DNA of 64,000 nucleotides from Saccharina japonica (GCA_008828725.1 MEHQ01000139.1:21239-85238); one strand, 5' to 3'; counted from the stretch's first letter, positions 1-11,354 are shown. Program-made: numbers and translations. Notes: generated from the sequence alone by a model not told the origin.

Positions 1-3000
1 TGATTTCCATACTGCATTGCTCTGGTTGGGTCTAGGTCCGTGACAGATGTTTTAACCGGGATGCCATTCTTGATAATGTCTACGAGCTCCGTTATTGCTG
101 GGAAGCCCTTAAGATCCCCAAAATTGTGTTCCACTTGACTGAGAGGGAAAAGAGGTGACACCAAGGTGCCTCCGATTCCAACAGCCACGTCTCCCACGCT
201 ACCATCGCGCACATGTAACAGCTCTGTGCCTGTCTTTGCCATCTCTCGAATGATTCGTTTAGTTCTATGTAGAAAGGTCGCGGTTTTCGGCGGCCATCAA
301 CGCTTTTGTTTGATTCCATTTTTCGTTCAGCTCAGCGATTTTTGCTTGGCTGCTGTTGCCCTTGTTGGTTACATTGCATGTCACCCATGGCCAATGGCTC
401 ATGGCATGGGCCAAGGACCATACGCGTACGTACGTAGAGATTAGATATAAAAATGTATATTCAGGGGGGGGGAGAGGTTCAGGTACATGGTTGGACAAAT
501 CTGAACTTGAGTGTAGTACGCTTCTTTACCATCTAGAGGTGCTACTTGTCGCCCCGACTCGTGCACATATTTTTCTTTTGCGTACACGCTTATGTTCTAT
601 GCCTTTGAGAACTCTCGCTTTTCGTCGACTGGACACGACTAATGTTAGGCAACTGGCCATGACCCTGGAATTTATTTTCCGGCCTGGACTCATGGTCCGG
701 CAACTGGCCGTGACCATTCCGAACCTGCGGTGCTTTTGAGTACTCTCGCAAGCCTTGCGCCGACTGGGCACGACCAAGGTCAGACAACTGGCCATGACCT
801 TGGCAACGCTGTCTAGATTTACTGCTATCCTGTTCCGACTCGGAACGATCAAGGTCAGGCAACTGGCCATGACCACAGTATTCTGTCTTGCGTTATTTTT
901 TCTAGACAGTTCCAAGTCAGGACCATCACGGACAGGCAGTGTGATTGATTTTCGGCTCGAAACAACCAGGGTCCGGCAACTCACCTTTCTCCTGGCCAAG
1001 CTGTCTAACCTTACTGCCACTCTGTTCCGACTCGTTACAAACCACGTCAGGCAACTGACAACTATCATGTCTAGCGTTACTACTTTCCGACAAATCTGGG
1101 TCGGGCCACTTGCCATGTCCCTGGGCCTGCAGCTCGCCCTGCCTGTCCATTCTGACTATAGGCACTGCTATGCTGTTCAGTAAAATTTATACTACTGTCA
1201 ATATCCAACTCGGCACATTCACGGTCACATAACTCACCCACGAACACCGCTTGCGACAACGATCCCGTTTACGGCGCACCAGTCAGTCCCAGCGACTTGC
1301 TGGTGTCCACGAACGGCGAAACTCCGCCCTCCGCCTTGCGCCACTTGCCGTCCGGCCCCGACATCAGGCGAGGCCCGCCTTGTCAATTACCTCCACCTCC
1401 TCTCCCCGCCCCGGGTCCCTGCCTACCCTGGGCTCCGGCATCTCTCCCCTGGTTCTGCCCGTGCGAGAAGCTGAACCTCGCGACGGCCGCCGGAGGCTGC
1501 TGCTGTTGCTGTGGCTGCTGCTGCTGTTGCTGCTGTTGCTGCTGTTGCTGTTGTTGTTGTTGCTGCTGCTGCTACTGCTGCTGTTGTTGGTACCTCGGCG
1601 GCGGCGGCCGCGGTGGCGGGCAGGGCAACCCCGGGGCCCCAGTACTGTCCTGGACGAAAGGGCCATACGGATATTGGCAATTGGTTCTGTTGCACTGTTG
1701 CCTCTGTCACGCGAAATGGCAAGTCCCCTCCGGTCTCCGTACGCGGCCGCGTGGCTGGTGGGAGAGTCCCCCCTGTCTTCGCCCTTCTTTTGAGAGTTTT
1801 TGCTGGTGCTGTCGAGCCGCATAGCCTGGGCACTATCAGCGATGTGTCCATCCGACCCAGCAAACTGCAACTTGCCCGCGATGTCAGCTCGCGCAGCATC
1901 ATGAAGGCTGGGCATTGATCCCGGCGCACTCACCTTCCGACGGGGCGGAGTTGGGAAATGCAACCTTTACCGGAACCGCGGCGTCTAAAACCAGTCCGAA
2001 CAAGTCGTTGATGTCTCTGTTGGCCGCGAAAATCACTCGCCTGCGCACTTGATGCTGCCTCGGGAGCAGCATTTTGTAATGCGTGTTCATGTACGCGGTG
2101 AGAGCCTTGGACATTTTCTGCCATTCATCAATCAGCAAGTCCCGTTGCCCTGTGACACGCCCCCCGCGGACTCCGCTGCTCCCTCTTGGATTTCATCAGA
2201 AATTCATCGAAGGTTTGGAAGTGTACCTCCGGGGCTCGGGGCACTGCCGCGGTTCCCGGCTTGACCGAAATTAAAAACGTGTCTTCGTCGATGTTTGCCA
2301 TCGAGGGGGTGATCATGTCGATGAGCCGCTTGTCAGGGTCGACGATGAACCTTGCCTGAGCATATGAGAAAAAACTGCTGCACCAAACCGGCACCACAAA
2401 CAGACCACCTTGGAGCACAAACATCGCCACTGCTCCTGTTTCCTGCCACATCCTGATTTTTCGCTTCGTGGAGTCCACCGAGATGAAAAGGGCTTCTACG
2501 CTGCTGGCGTGCCTCCAAATTGGCCGCCGGCGCCACCCCACGGTGGCTGCAAAGGAGCCTCCCCCCCCTGCCACCATTCTGGGAACTGCATGCCCAGAAG
2601 GTGCGGGGCCTGTGCGTAAGGCGGTTGTTGCATGACGTGCTGCTGCCGCCCGTCTTCCTGCTGACTGTTGTTTTTGTCCTGCAAGGTGCGGTGGGTGTTG
2701 TGGTATCTGTGGCTCGATCTGCTGAGGTTGCTGCTGTGCTGCTGGCTCAGCCCGGGGTGCTGGTTGTGGGTGTTGCTGCTGATGAAGTTGCTGCTGCACT
2801 GCGGGCTGTAGACAGTAGAGCACCAGAGTAGGAGAGTACTGACATTGCTTAGTGAGATGAACCGTTGAAGGATATCATCATGAGTGTGGTGGATTCAAAT
2901 ATATTAGGGGTTTCCATTGGAACCTATATGGGTACTCGGGAGGGGACCGGGGATATGTGCGACTACGAGTGTAGCACTCGTTTAAAATATAATACAATTA

Positions 3001-3613
3001 TGTTTACCTATCTAGCACCTGGGATTGGTGCTTGGTCAGCTCCCTTCTGAGCTAGAAAGGGGATAGCCTCTGATCACAAGACCCTGCCTGACCTAGGCGT
3101 GTCTACAGTTATCGATAACTTTGACTGATCACGTCAAAGTTGAGCAGGATGTTTTTTTTTCTGGCTTGGTTCGAGACAGCATCCAGGAATTTCGCCGCAT
3201 TTTCGGGAGGACGGTTCCGCCAAGGCGAGGAGTGCTGCCGCGTGCGGGTGTTGCTAGGTGTTGTTGCTGTTGCTGAACGAGAGGTGACTGCTGCTTCTGT
3301 TGCTGCTGCTGGTGTGTCTGTTGTGCTGGCTCTTGCTGCGGCGGCTGTTGTTGTAAGACTTTGGTGAGCAACATAGCGGCTTCCACTAGCTGCTCAGCTG
3401 GCGTCTGCCTGCTGCCGGGCTCTTCAGCTCGAGCTACCCCGCTGCCGGAGCCTGCGCCTGAGCCTGCTCCGAGATCATCTCCCCCGGTGCTGGTGGCGCC
3501 CTCTCCGCCTCCCTCCCCTTCGCTTCCCCTTCCCTCGCTGTTGCTGTGCGGTTCCGGGTTGTATCGTCCTCGTTTGCTACAAAGCGAGCCCGTCGCTTGC
3601 CGGGGTTGCTCAT
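1..3613 (-). pseudogene. Truncated gag and start of pol, DIRS-order retrotransposon (copy C)
   Basis: Minus-strand remnant colinear with the fuller copy at 22.4-28.9 kb. Gag starts at the ATG at 3613 (MSNPGKRRARF), runs through Q-rich and P-rich segments and the HGQLP peptide repeats (about 640-1110), and reaches the N-terminal pol segment (VAWETWLLES) before the window edge cuts it. It is clearly dead. A 300-bp repeat interrupts the Q-rich region at 2807-3107. The CCCH zinc finger near 1690-1750 has a TGA stop at 1707-1709 where copy A has Trp, and Tyr replaces the last His ligand. Several frame changes separate the pieces. Gag would package the element RNA. The many other open frames here, poly-Leu, poly-Cys and poly-Ser, are shadows of the CAG-type repeats. 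Confidence 0.8.
2807..3107. repeat. LTR-like dispersed repeat (family G), copy 1
   Basis: A 301-bp block with ends TGTAGACA and TGTCTACA (TG...CA with 8-bp inverted ends), inserted in the Q-rich part of gag copy C. Related copies lie at 5530-5830, 13195-13629, 32915-33127 and 37172-37468, in both orientations. Similarity continues for about 30 bp beyond the CA end in some copies, so the true end is uncertain. No clear 5-bp target duplication is seen. It could be a solo LTR or a short non-autonomous element. No coding capacity. Confidence 0.55.
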
Positions 3614-3639
3614 CTCCGGAAAATGATCAAACCCGAAAA

Positions 3640-3960
3640 TCCAAACCTATGCTCGCTGCACTTCCCCTTGCGCTCTGCGTGTTGCTGTGCGTTCGCTTCG
3701 CTGCGCACCAGCAAGTGTCAAACTTCAAAAGTGCTTTCCCCCAAAGCCTTCCACTTCATGTATTCAAACCAATACCAAACCTCTGCTCGCTGCACCTCCC
3801 CTTGCGCTCTGCGTGTTGCTCTGCTGTCCGCTTCACTGCGCACCAGCAAGTGTTGAGCTTCCACAACACTTTCCCATAAAACCTTCCACTTTATTACAAA
3901 CCCTCTCCCCTCCCACGTTTTTGGCTCTTCAAATAACACAAACTCCATATTCAAAATGAA
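3640..3960 (-). repeat. DIRS-element terminal repeat A, internally duplicated
   Basis: Contains the segment CTCGCTGCACCTCCCCTTGC twice (about 3650 and 3786) and ends at CATATTCAAAATGAATTTG. The same A repeat flanks copy A at both ends (22380-22606, 28676-28890) and recurs at 6363-6683, 7205-7400, 12573-12745 and 41735-41947. Here it lies directly upstream of the gag ATG of copy C, as expected for the 5' terminal repeat. Confidence 0.75.
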
Positions 3961-3984
3961 TTTGAATAAATATATGAATTCTGC

Positions 3985-4196
3985 AGTTCGTGTCATCGCA
4001 TCCCATACATCGTCATCCATGTACTCTGTGGGAAAATTGGGCTGTAGAATTGTCTAAAAAAAACGCACCCGCTCTGACGTATACTTCGCTCTCTCCATTC
4101 CCCGTGTACGAGGGTCTGCAGGTTGCGCGCGATCTTTTATTTTGGCAATCTGGAAATGCCGCCAGCCACCACATTCTGCACACCGAACATATGTTT
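3985..4196 (-). pseudogene. Internally deleted RNase H/recombinase remnant
   Basis: Matches copy B from about 51826 to 52025 (TTCTGCAGTTCGTGTCATCG ... ACATTCTGCACACCG), the RNase H C-terminus and overlapping recombinase start. It then jumps to the B segment (TTTGGCTCAAGAATTGTGG). RT, most of RNase H and the recombinase core are missing. An identical copy sits at 6708-6919 in the tandem duplicate. Confidence 0.65.
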
Positions 4197-4355
4197 GTTA
4201 TATTTTGGCTCAAGAATTGTGGAATTCATTTACACAGTAAAATGATGCCTAGAAGGCACCCATGGTACAATGGGATACCCTGATCCCAGACAACTAAACA
4301 CAGAAGAACAACCTTCGGGCTAACCCGCTACGTTCATGTTTCGGCTCAGTACCGC

Positions 4356-5429
4356 GGAGGGGGGGGAGGGGGGGGAGGGTGATGATGCAAACCAACATTT
4401 AGTGAAAACGGACCCGCTACCGAAAAACAGCGTATTGAAAACGGATTCCCTACCGGAAAACAGTGTATCATGGCTCGACGTATTGCATGCAGGTCAACAA
4501 CGCAGGGGGCTTGACACTCCCTAAAAAAACATTAATCAGGCACCACCCTCAGCCGCGTACAACATATCATTCAGAAAAAATGTTCTGTTTCTCGCCTATG
4601 CGATTCTTGGTACTTGCCCATTGTCTTCGAGAAAGGGGCGATATTCCAACACAACAAACCGTCCTCCAGGTAAGTGGTGATTTTCGCAAGGGCGTCAAGC
4701 GAGACTGAACGAACAGCGGCATTTCACCCTACGAGGAAGATCGACCGATCAATTCAACAGCAGAATTAATGCGGCTGCTCTCAGTATCTAAAAATGAGAC
4801 CTATGCATACGGGCATCGTTTGGTGAGGGCTGCTCGACTATTTATATCGTCAACCACCCGAAAGTGAGAAAATAAGAGGAAACAAAAATAGGATATGCTT
4901 CAAAATCTCGAACGCTCACACCGTTTCACGAGTTGAATCTTATCGATGTGCAAGGCACGCGTACTATCCGACTCACGAAATGTGAAGTGACTCTAGTTGG
5001 TCCCTCGTGCACGTAATAGGTTCCGCTTCACCTTGCCCCCATCTTTTCTGCTATGCCTTTTGTTAACGTGCCGAAGGTGGACCATAAAGACTACCTGTGC
5101 GAAGACAGCCACCTATTGGAGACAATACATAAACTGACGAAACGTCTTGTCTTGAAGAAAGCTGCAACCGGGGGGTGGAACCTTCGCTTGGACCGCACAC
5201 ATAAATAAGCCTTGGATGTTTTGCGGTCTGTGAAAAATGCCATTTTGTTTTTTTGGCTCAAGAATTGTAGCATTAATTTACACAGTAAAATGATGCCTAG
5301 AAGGCACCCACATGGTACAATGGGATACGCTGCTCCCAAACAACTAAACGCAGAAAACACCCTTCGGGCTAACCCGCTACGTTGACGTTTCGGCCCCGTA
5401 TGTACCACCGAGAGAAACGGAAACACTGG
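4356..5429. repeat. Repeat module M between the tandem units, ending in a B segment
   Basis: Colinear with 11355-12450: both start with a G-rich run (GGGGAGGGGGG), then GATGATGCAAACCAACATTT, and end in the B segment (here 5252-5429). They differ by many one-base insertions and deletions and few substitutions. No credible gene. Function unknown. Confidence 0.7.
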
Positions 5430-7078
5430 CTGTGGCTCGATCTGCTGAGGTTGCTGCTGTGCTGCTGGCTCAGCCCGGGGTGCTGGTTGTGGGTGTTGCT
5501 GCTGATGAAGTTGCTGCTGCACTGCGGGCTGTAGACAGTAGAGCACCAGAGTAGGAGAGTACTGACATTGCTTAGTGAGATGAACCGTTGAAGGATATCA
5601 TCATGAGTGTGGTGGATTCAAATATATTAGGGGTTTCCATTGGAACCTATATGGGTACTCGGGAGGGGACCGGGGATATGTGCGACTACGAGTGTAGCAC
5701 TCGTTTAAAATATAATACAATTATGTTTACCTATCTAGCACCTGGGATTGGTGCTTGGTCAGCTCCCTTCTGAGCTAGAAAGGGGATAGCCTCTGATCAC
5801 AAGACCCTGCCTGACCTAGGCGTGTCTACAGTTATCGATAACTTTGACTGATCACGTCAAAGTTGAGCAGGATGTTTTTTTTTCTGGCTTGGTTCGAGAC
5901 AGCATCCAGGAATTTCGCCGCATTTTCGGGAGGACGGTTCCGCCAAGGCGAGGAGTGCTGCCGCGTGCGGGTGTTGCTAGGTGTTGTTGCTGTTGCTGAA
6001 CGAGAGGTGACTGCTGCTTCTGTTGCTGCTGCTGGTGTGTCTGTTGTGCTGGCTCTTGCTGCGGCGGCTGTTGTTGTAAGACTTTGGTGAGCAACATAGC
6101 GGCTTCCACTAGCTGCTCAGCTGGCGTCTGCCTGCTGCCGGGCTCTTCAGCTCGAGCTACCCCGCTGCCGGAGCCTGCGCCTGAGCCTGCTCCGAGATCA
6201 TCTCCCCCGGTGCTGGTGGCGCCCTCTCCGCCTCCCTCCCCTTCGCTTCCCCTTCCCTCGCTGTTGCTGTGCGGTTCCGGGTTGTATCGTCCTCGTTTGC
6301 TACAAAGCGAGCCCGTCGCTTGCCGGGGTTGCTCATCTCCGGAAAATGATCAAACCCGAAAATCCAAACCTATGCTCGCTGCACTTCCCCTTGCGCTCTG
6401 CGTGTTGCTGTGCGTTCGCTTCGCTGCGCACCAGCAAGTGTCAAACTTCAAAAGTGCTTTCCCCCAAAGCCTTCCACTTCATGTATTCAAACCAATACCA
6501 AACCTCTGCTCGCTGCACCTCCCCTTGCGCTCTGCGTGTTGCTCTGCTGTCCGCTTCACTGCGCACCAGCAAGTGTTGAGCTTCCACAACACTTTCCCAT
6601 AAAACCTTCCACTTTATTACAAACCCTCTCCCCTCCCACGTTTTTGGCTCTTCAAATAACACAAACTCCATATTCAAAATGAATTTGAATAAATATATGA
6701 ATTCTGCAGTTCGTGTCATCGCATCCCATACATCGTCATCCATGTACTCTGTGGGAAAATTGGGCTGTAGAATTGTCTAAAAAAAACGCACCCGCTCTGA
6801 CGTATACTTCGCTCTCTCCATTCCCCGTGTACGAGGGTCTGCAGGTTGCGCGCGATCTTTTATTTTGGCAATCTGGAAATGCCGCCAGCCACCACATTCT
6901 GCACACCGAACATATGTTTGTTATATTTTGGCTCAAGAATTGTGGAATTCATTTACACAGTAAAATGATGCCTAGAAGGCACCCATGGTACAATGGGATA
7001 CCCTGATCCCAGACAACTAAACACAGAAGAACAACCTTCGGGCTAACCCGCTACGTTCATGTTTCGGCTCAGTACCGC
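5430..7078. repeat. Tandem duplication, unit 2 (1,649 bp)
   Basis: Second unit of the 2707-4355 duplication. It carries its own G repeat (5530-5830), gag N-terminal remnant with ATG at 6336, A segments (6363-6683), deleted RNase H remnant (6708-6919) and B segment (6920-7078). Because it matches unit 1 so closely it is either very recent or an assembly artefact. Confidence 0.9.
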
Positions 7079-7851
7079 CGAGAATAGCGGAAACCCTGGA
7101 CTTTTCTACTACTATGTTACACTAATAGTATACTAAAACCTTACTGCCCCCCCCCCCTCTCTTGAGCGTTAGGGTAGGATGGTTGGGAAAAAACTATAAA
7201 ACCCGAAAACTCAAAGCTATGCTCGCTGCACCCCCGCTTGCGCTCTGCGTGTTGCTCTGCAGTCCGCTTTGCTGCGCACCAGCTTCCAAAACACTTTTCC
7301 CCACAGCCTTCCACTACCTGGTATATTACAACCTCTCTCCCCTCCCACATTTTTTCTTCTTCAAATTGCACAAACTCCATATCCGAAATGAATTTGAAAA
7401 TAATAATTCCCCCCTTCAAGACTAGAGGAGGGATAGTCCCTGGTCATAGATCTTGCCTGGCTTCAGGAGTGTCTATATTTATCGACAATTCTGACTGATC
7501 ACATCAAAGTCAACTGATGACACCAAAGTCAGCCAGGGGAATTGATTCCCCAAATTATGCATTGTCCGTGGTTAATGCCAAGATAACTGTGTAACCGGCA
7601 CATAAGCTGGGGCGTGTGGACAGTAGACAACCAGGGATTTTAATCATGACACCTGTTGCTTCGTGCCTCAAAAATTGTCTTTGTGGTGGATATTCAGATA
7701 TTGCGAGCTCCTTTGCACGTTTTTCTACTTTGTAACCAAGGTAACATGTGCTGCGTCATGCCTAGTACCCCACTCCCCGACGTCCATTGCTTAATGTTGT
7801 GGACACGGCACAGTTGCCACGGCAGTTTGAAATCAGGTACTGCCCGACATA
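7079..7851. repeat. Diverged A segment and G-like fragment; rest unassigned
   Basis: A C-rich run (7147-7160) is followed by a diverged A terminal repeat (about 7205-7400, minus sense), then a weak match to the end of family G (7425-7510, GTGTCTATATTTATCGAC). The stretch 7511-7851 shows no gene or repeat I can recognise. Confidence 0.5.
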
Positions 7852-8094
7852 TTGTTGTTGTTGTCCATCCCATCCATTATCTTCCCCCCTCCTTTCCCTC
7901 TGCTTCCTGGTCGTAACGAAGATCTGGGATCACAAAGTAGGCTCTTCTCTCTCCTCCCCCACTACGGTTTTTGCCTTGCATTTTTATGGCGAGAAGGTTT
8001 CAGCACTTTCTTCCCTCACCACGGTGGGATTTGAACTCGGGCACCAATGATAGTAGCCTTTGAAGCTGACCACTACTTTACCGGGGCGACCGGC
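7852..8094 (-). mobile_element. tRNA-derived SINE, copy 1 (shortened)
   Basis: Read on the minus strand, the head CCGGTCGCCCCGGT is followed by an A-box-like TAAAGTAGTGG, a B-box-like GAGTTCAAATCCC, then the body (GAGGGAAGAAAG..., GAGAAGAGCCTAC...) and a short (CAA)n tail. Such A and B boxes are internal RNA polymerase III promoter elements. About 95 bp between head and body, present in the copies at 34.0 and 55.1 kb, are missing here. Flanks share ACATAT, a possible short target duplication. Confidence 0.8.
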
Positions 8095-8299
8095 AAATTA
8101 CATATAGCCTGAAGCCAGGCAGGGTCTATGACAGAGGGTATCCACCCTTTCTCTACTTTCCACAGATATACCCAGCTATATTTTGGGTCAAGCTCCGTAC
8201 TCTTTTGGGACAAGCTCCGTACTCATGTCAGTGTTATTTAATAGTGAAGAAACACCCACACTCGTGTTTTTCTCGTGTCAGGTGGTGATCACAGTCTTC

Positions 8300-8685
8300 A
8301 TGGAGACTGATGCATCTTCACCCGTCCCGGAGATGGCGGTAGAAGATGGGGATGGGGATGCAAAACAACCAACGCTCATCTTCAATTTGTATTGCTCGAA
8401 GCTCTCTAAGAGCACAGACGTTCGTCTACCTCACGCTATGCAGAAGATGATGACAGGTGATATTTCTTGGTGGCACTTTTTACGAGGTTCCCGTAGCGTT
8501 TTGCCAGTACGCAAGCTACCGACGTGCCATCAATGATTAGTTTTCGCTCAGCGGTTACAGACTTGGGTACATCAATGTTTTCAAAACAATGCGATGAAGA
8601 AAAATCGCCCGCCTCTCCGAGGTCGAACCAACCACAGATGCTAAATCCCACCGCGCGCCTAAAACAACAGTTGTGGGGCACATAA
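8300..8685 (+). CDS. Candidate two-exon gene, small protein of unknown function
   Basis: Exon 1 is 8300-8456 (ATG at 8300, 157 nt). The intron 8457-8560 has GTGATA at the donor and TTACAG at the acceptor. Exon 2 is 8561-8685, ending in TAA. The phases fit (phase 1) and give a 93-residue protein with an acidic N-terminus (VEDGDGD) and a K/Q/P-rich C-terminus; no domain recognised. The upstream frame is open from 8183, so the start could be earlier. An 81-residue minus-strand frame (8681-8436, containing KLIIDGTSVACVLAKRYG) overlaps and is a competing reading. This lies in the low-copy island between repeats. Splice sites and composition are the only support. Confidence 0.38.
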
Positions 8686-8876
8686 TCTATACTCGCGAAT
8701 AGTTGCGGATTTCTTGTGCTTGCCTTTTGTATGGTGCGTTTGTGTTCACGTTCTAGATTTCAGTTATTGTGTCTTCAAAACGTTTCGTGCGTTTTCCTGC
8801 AGAATAGGCACTACCTAAGTAAACCCACACCCACACCCACATTATTCGTGGCGCTCAAGGTCGAAATATTCTGCAG

Positions 8877-8972
8877 TTTCCGAAGGGCGCGGCGCAGTCT
8901 GCAGCAATACGCCGAACCGCACGGTTCCTCTGCATCACCCAGCCGCCGTCATCGGAACATTTACAAGCAGAG
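8877..8972 (+). other. Candidate internal exon
   Basis: A 96-nt stretch preceded by an acceptor-like TATTCTGCAG and followed by the donor AG|GTAATG. It is open in all three frames, so the frame is undecided. It could be a 5' exon of the gene at 10043-11323. The surroundings, 8686-8876 and 8973-9410, show nothing else I can support apart from a (CCCACA)3 run near 8825. Confidence 0.25.
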
Positions 8973-9410
8973 GTAATGCGCCTGTACAACCGAAGGATAC
9001 TGCAACATGTGCTTGAGATTCCCTGGTATGCATTAGCGACCATCCGATGAACAGCTTTAAAGTGCGCAGCAGTTGAGTACACTTGGATTTTGGCCATTCA
9101 TGGTTTCAACACCAATCATCAAGTCGCCCTGCTCCCCCTTCTCTTGATTGTTGACCGCCAGTTAGTTGTTAATAATATAAACGCGAACAAGAGCTTACCA
9201 GAAGCAACCCCCACAACGTGCTGTAAATACCTGTGCCTCGTGCCATAATCGATGCAGTCAAGTGTAGCGTGGTCGCCAGACAAACCACATGGTAGCATAA
9301 CCCGTCTGGAAACGATACAGGAAACTTTATTCAACAAATATAGTCACCCCCAAGTTCGTTCCTTTTTTCGGAGTTCTAAACCTGCGAGTATAGCCCCGTT
9401 TCATTGCTCT

Positions 9411-9504
9411 ATGATAGTTTTACTCCATGATAGTTTTACTCCATGATAGTTTTACTCCATGATAGTTTTACTCTATGATAGTTTTACTCTATGATAGTTT
9501 TACT
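9411..9504. repeat. 16-bp tandem repeat, six units
   Basis: Unit ATGATAGTTTTACTCC, repeated six times. The fourth and fifth units end CT, the last is partial. Just downstream, 9505-9627 holds a plus-strand frame ending in TAA (9625-9627) that looks protein-like (HYLDGEQHSYGPHKQLLIEF) and may be another exon; the rest to 9791 is unassigned. Confidence 0.9.
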
Positions 9505-9791
9505 AGAACGACAACAGCCCTAAAGCAACACTATTTGGACGGAGAACAACACTCGTATGGTCCGCACAAGCAACTCCTTATCGAGTTCATAGATTCGTCA
9601 AGGAAAAAAGCGGGCGCATTATTCGCTGCATAAAGGTCAAACGGAGTTGAGGCGTGTAGTGGTTCGAGACAAGGACCACGTTTGCAGGAAGCTTTTCTCT
9701 GGGTTATAAATGCTGTGTGACATTTATATGATAGGCAGTTCACCACTGCAGCTCTGATGTTTGATGTATCCCTCATTTTTTGTGGCTGCTC

Positions 9792-10011
9792 AGATAAAAT
9801 GCCGGGAATAGTCAGGATACATTTTTTGTTGCTGTGCGCTGTAGACTCTAACTCCTATTACTTTCGTTCTCGGCATTTTTTACACGTATACATACATCTA
9901 AAGATAAAATGCCGGGAATAGTCAGGATACATTTTTTGTTGCTGTGCGCTGTAGACTCTAACTCCTGTTACTTTTGTTCTCGGCATTTTTTAGACGTATA
10001 CATACATCTAA
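9792..10011. repeat. 110-bp direct repeat, two units, each with inverted ends
   Basis: AGATAAAATGCCGGGAATAG begins units at 9792 and 9902; the two differ at a few bases. Each unit starts with AAAATGCCG and has CGGCATTTTT near its end, so each can fold into a stem of about 9 bp. Confidence 0.85.
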
Positions 10012-10042
10012 ACGTATATCGTTGTGGCGACACTAAGCGCAG

Positions 10043-11323
10043 GATACCAGAGCGGTAAACATGTTATGGGCTTACCAGGTATCTTTTACCAGTGCTCACG
10101 GAGTTGGAGCCTTTTGTTTATACCGCGTGGATTTATGCCAATTATGAACTCATTGTCCGGGTCATCTCTTACTGGAATTGGTCGCTGTTCCACTGTTTGT
10201 TGCCCTCTGTGCAGTTCTTATTCACAGAGAACAAACCGTGGTTGGTAGCGTACAACGAGTTGGATTCGTCCGATCGTCCGTCACCCCAAAGGCCCCAAGG
10301 GCAGCCCCTCATTTTCATTCCTGGAGATACTGTGGGGGATCTTATTACATCTGAGGTGAGACATGGAGCGCCAGTACTTGCTGTCGCGCTTTTAATGGAG
10401 TTGTTTATTTTTCGGCACCGACTAGCAATATTTAAAAGTTTGATTGTTGTCGAACATTCTTTGATTATTTTTTTTTCTGGATGACGGGGGCTCCTTAACC
10501 CAACATCGTCGGAATTCCATCAGTGTGTGTTGCAATAGGGTTCGTTGCACACCTAGCCCATAGGATTGTTGATCGGGTAGAACTTTTGTTTTCCTCCAAA
10601 GTCAGTTTTTGACTTAGTATTAGTATAGACCTCCTCAAGTGAGGAGCCTCATGGTGCATCTTTATCGTAGCATGCGTCGACTACGATACTGCTGTACGTA
10701 ACTCTTGCCTATTGCATGCCAGCCCTCCCGTTGTGGTATCTGTGCGCTTAATGCTCAACGTCTCAACGCTGGGCGTTTTTTCAAATGTATTATTGTCACG
10801 CTTATTCAGGGGATAGACATTGGCGGCCTGAAGGTACTGCTTTCCGTATACTCGAAGGGCAAGGGACGACCTGGAAAAGAGGGACTGGTGTGGGAAGTTT
10901 ACAACCAAGAAACGTGCGCAAAATGTATACTGCACTTGAGCTCCAGCAGCCTTCTTGAACAGGTGAGGGACCTATGACGCGTTATAGTGGACATTACGTG
11001 GCTGCGGGGAAGGCAGGGGCTAGCTTTAGCTATACATATCCATGGTATTAAATATATGTACACCCGGAAAAATCTGAAAAGGAAAAAGCTATAGCCAGTT
11101 GAAAATACCCGATTTTTTGGTCCGATACGTGCCAAATGGAACGCTTCAGAGTTGGTCGTGATCCTTTTCTGATTCGGAAAAAAAGGAATATGTTCGTGTA
11201 CATATGTTGCATCTTCAGCAAGCCATATATGACTACCATCATCGCTCGATTGCGAGACAGGTGGTACTTCGTTGCGCTTCTACTGATATGTGCCTTTCCT
11301 TAGGCTTGATTGACAAAGCGTGA
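10043..11323 (+). CDS. Candidate multi-exon host gene, unknown function
   Basis: Four plus-strand exons join without a frame break, all in phase 0: 10043-10078, 10215-10355, 10810-10962 and 11219-11323 (TGA at 11321-11323). Donors are CAG|GTATCT, GAG|GTGAGA and CAG|GTGAGG. Acceptors are GCGCAG, GTGCAG with a good pyrimidine tract, TTCAG and TTCAG. Introns are 136, 454 and 256 nt. Together they give 144 codons, including ENKPWLVAYNELDSS, PLIFIPGDTVGDLI and KEGLVWEVYNQET. The 5' end is not defined; the exon at 8877-8972 or others may precede it. I do not recognise the family. The 36-nt first exon is the weakest piece. Repeats begin about 30 bp after the stop. Confidence 0.5.
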
Positions 11324-11354
11324 AACTTTGTTTTCCCCCTGGTGTTTTGACATC

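Larger units (their letters stand above)
2707..4355. repeat. Tandem duplication, unit 1 (1,649 bp)
   Basis: This block recurs at 5430-7078 with a constant offset of 2,723 bp. Every reading frame in it translates identically in both units, so they are near or fully identical. It contains the gag N-terminus of copy C, the inserted G repeat, two terminal-repeat (A) segments, an internally deleted RNase H remnant and the B segment. Left border: after ...TGGTATC. Right border: ...CAGTACCGC, after which the two units diverge. Confidence 0.9.

Noticed and set aside
1251..1963. Several 135-199-codon frames with poly-Leu, poly-Cys, poly-Ala and poly-Ser
   Set aside because: Alternative frames of the CAG/CTG tract in the gag remnant; only the Q-rich minus frame fits the gag homology.
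8436..8681. Minus-strand frame with LIIDGTSVACVLAKRYG, faintly like XPG/asteroid nuclease starts
   Set aside because: Too short to judge, no second acidic motif visible, and the plus-strand two-exon reading explains the same DNA; kept only as an alternative.
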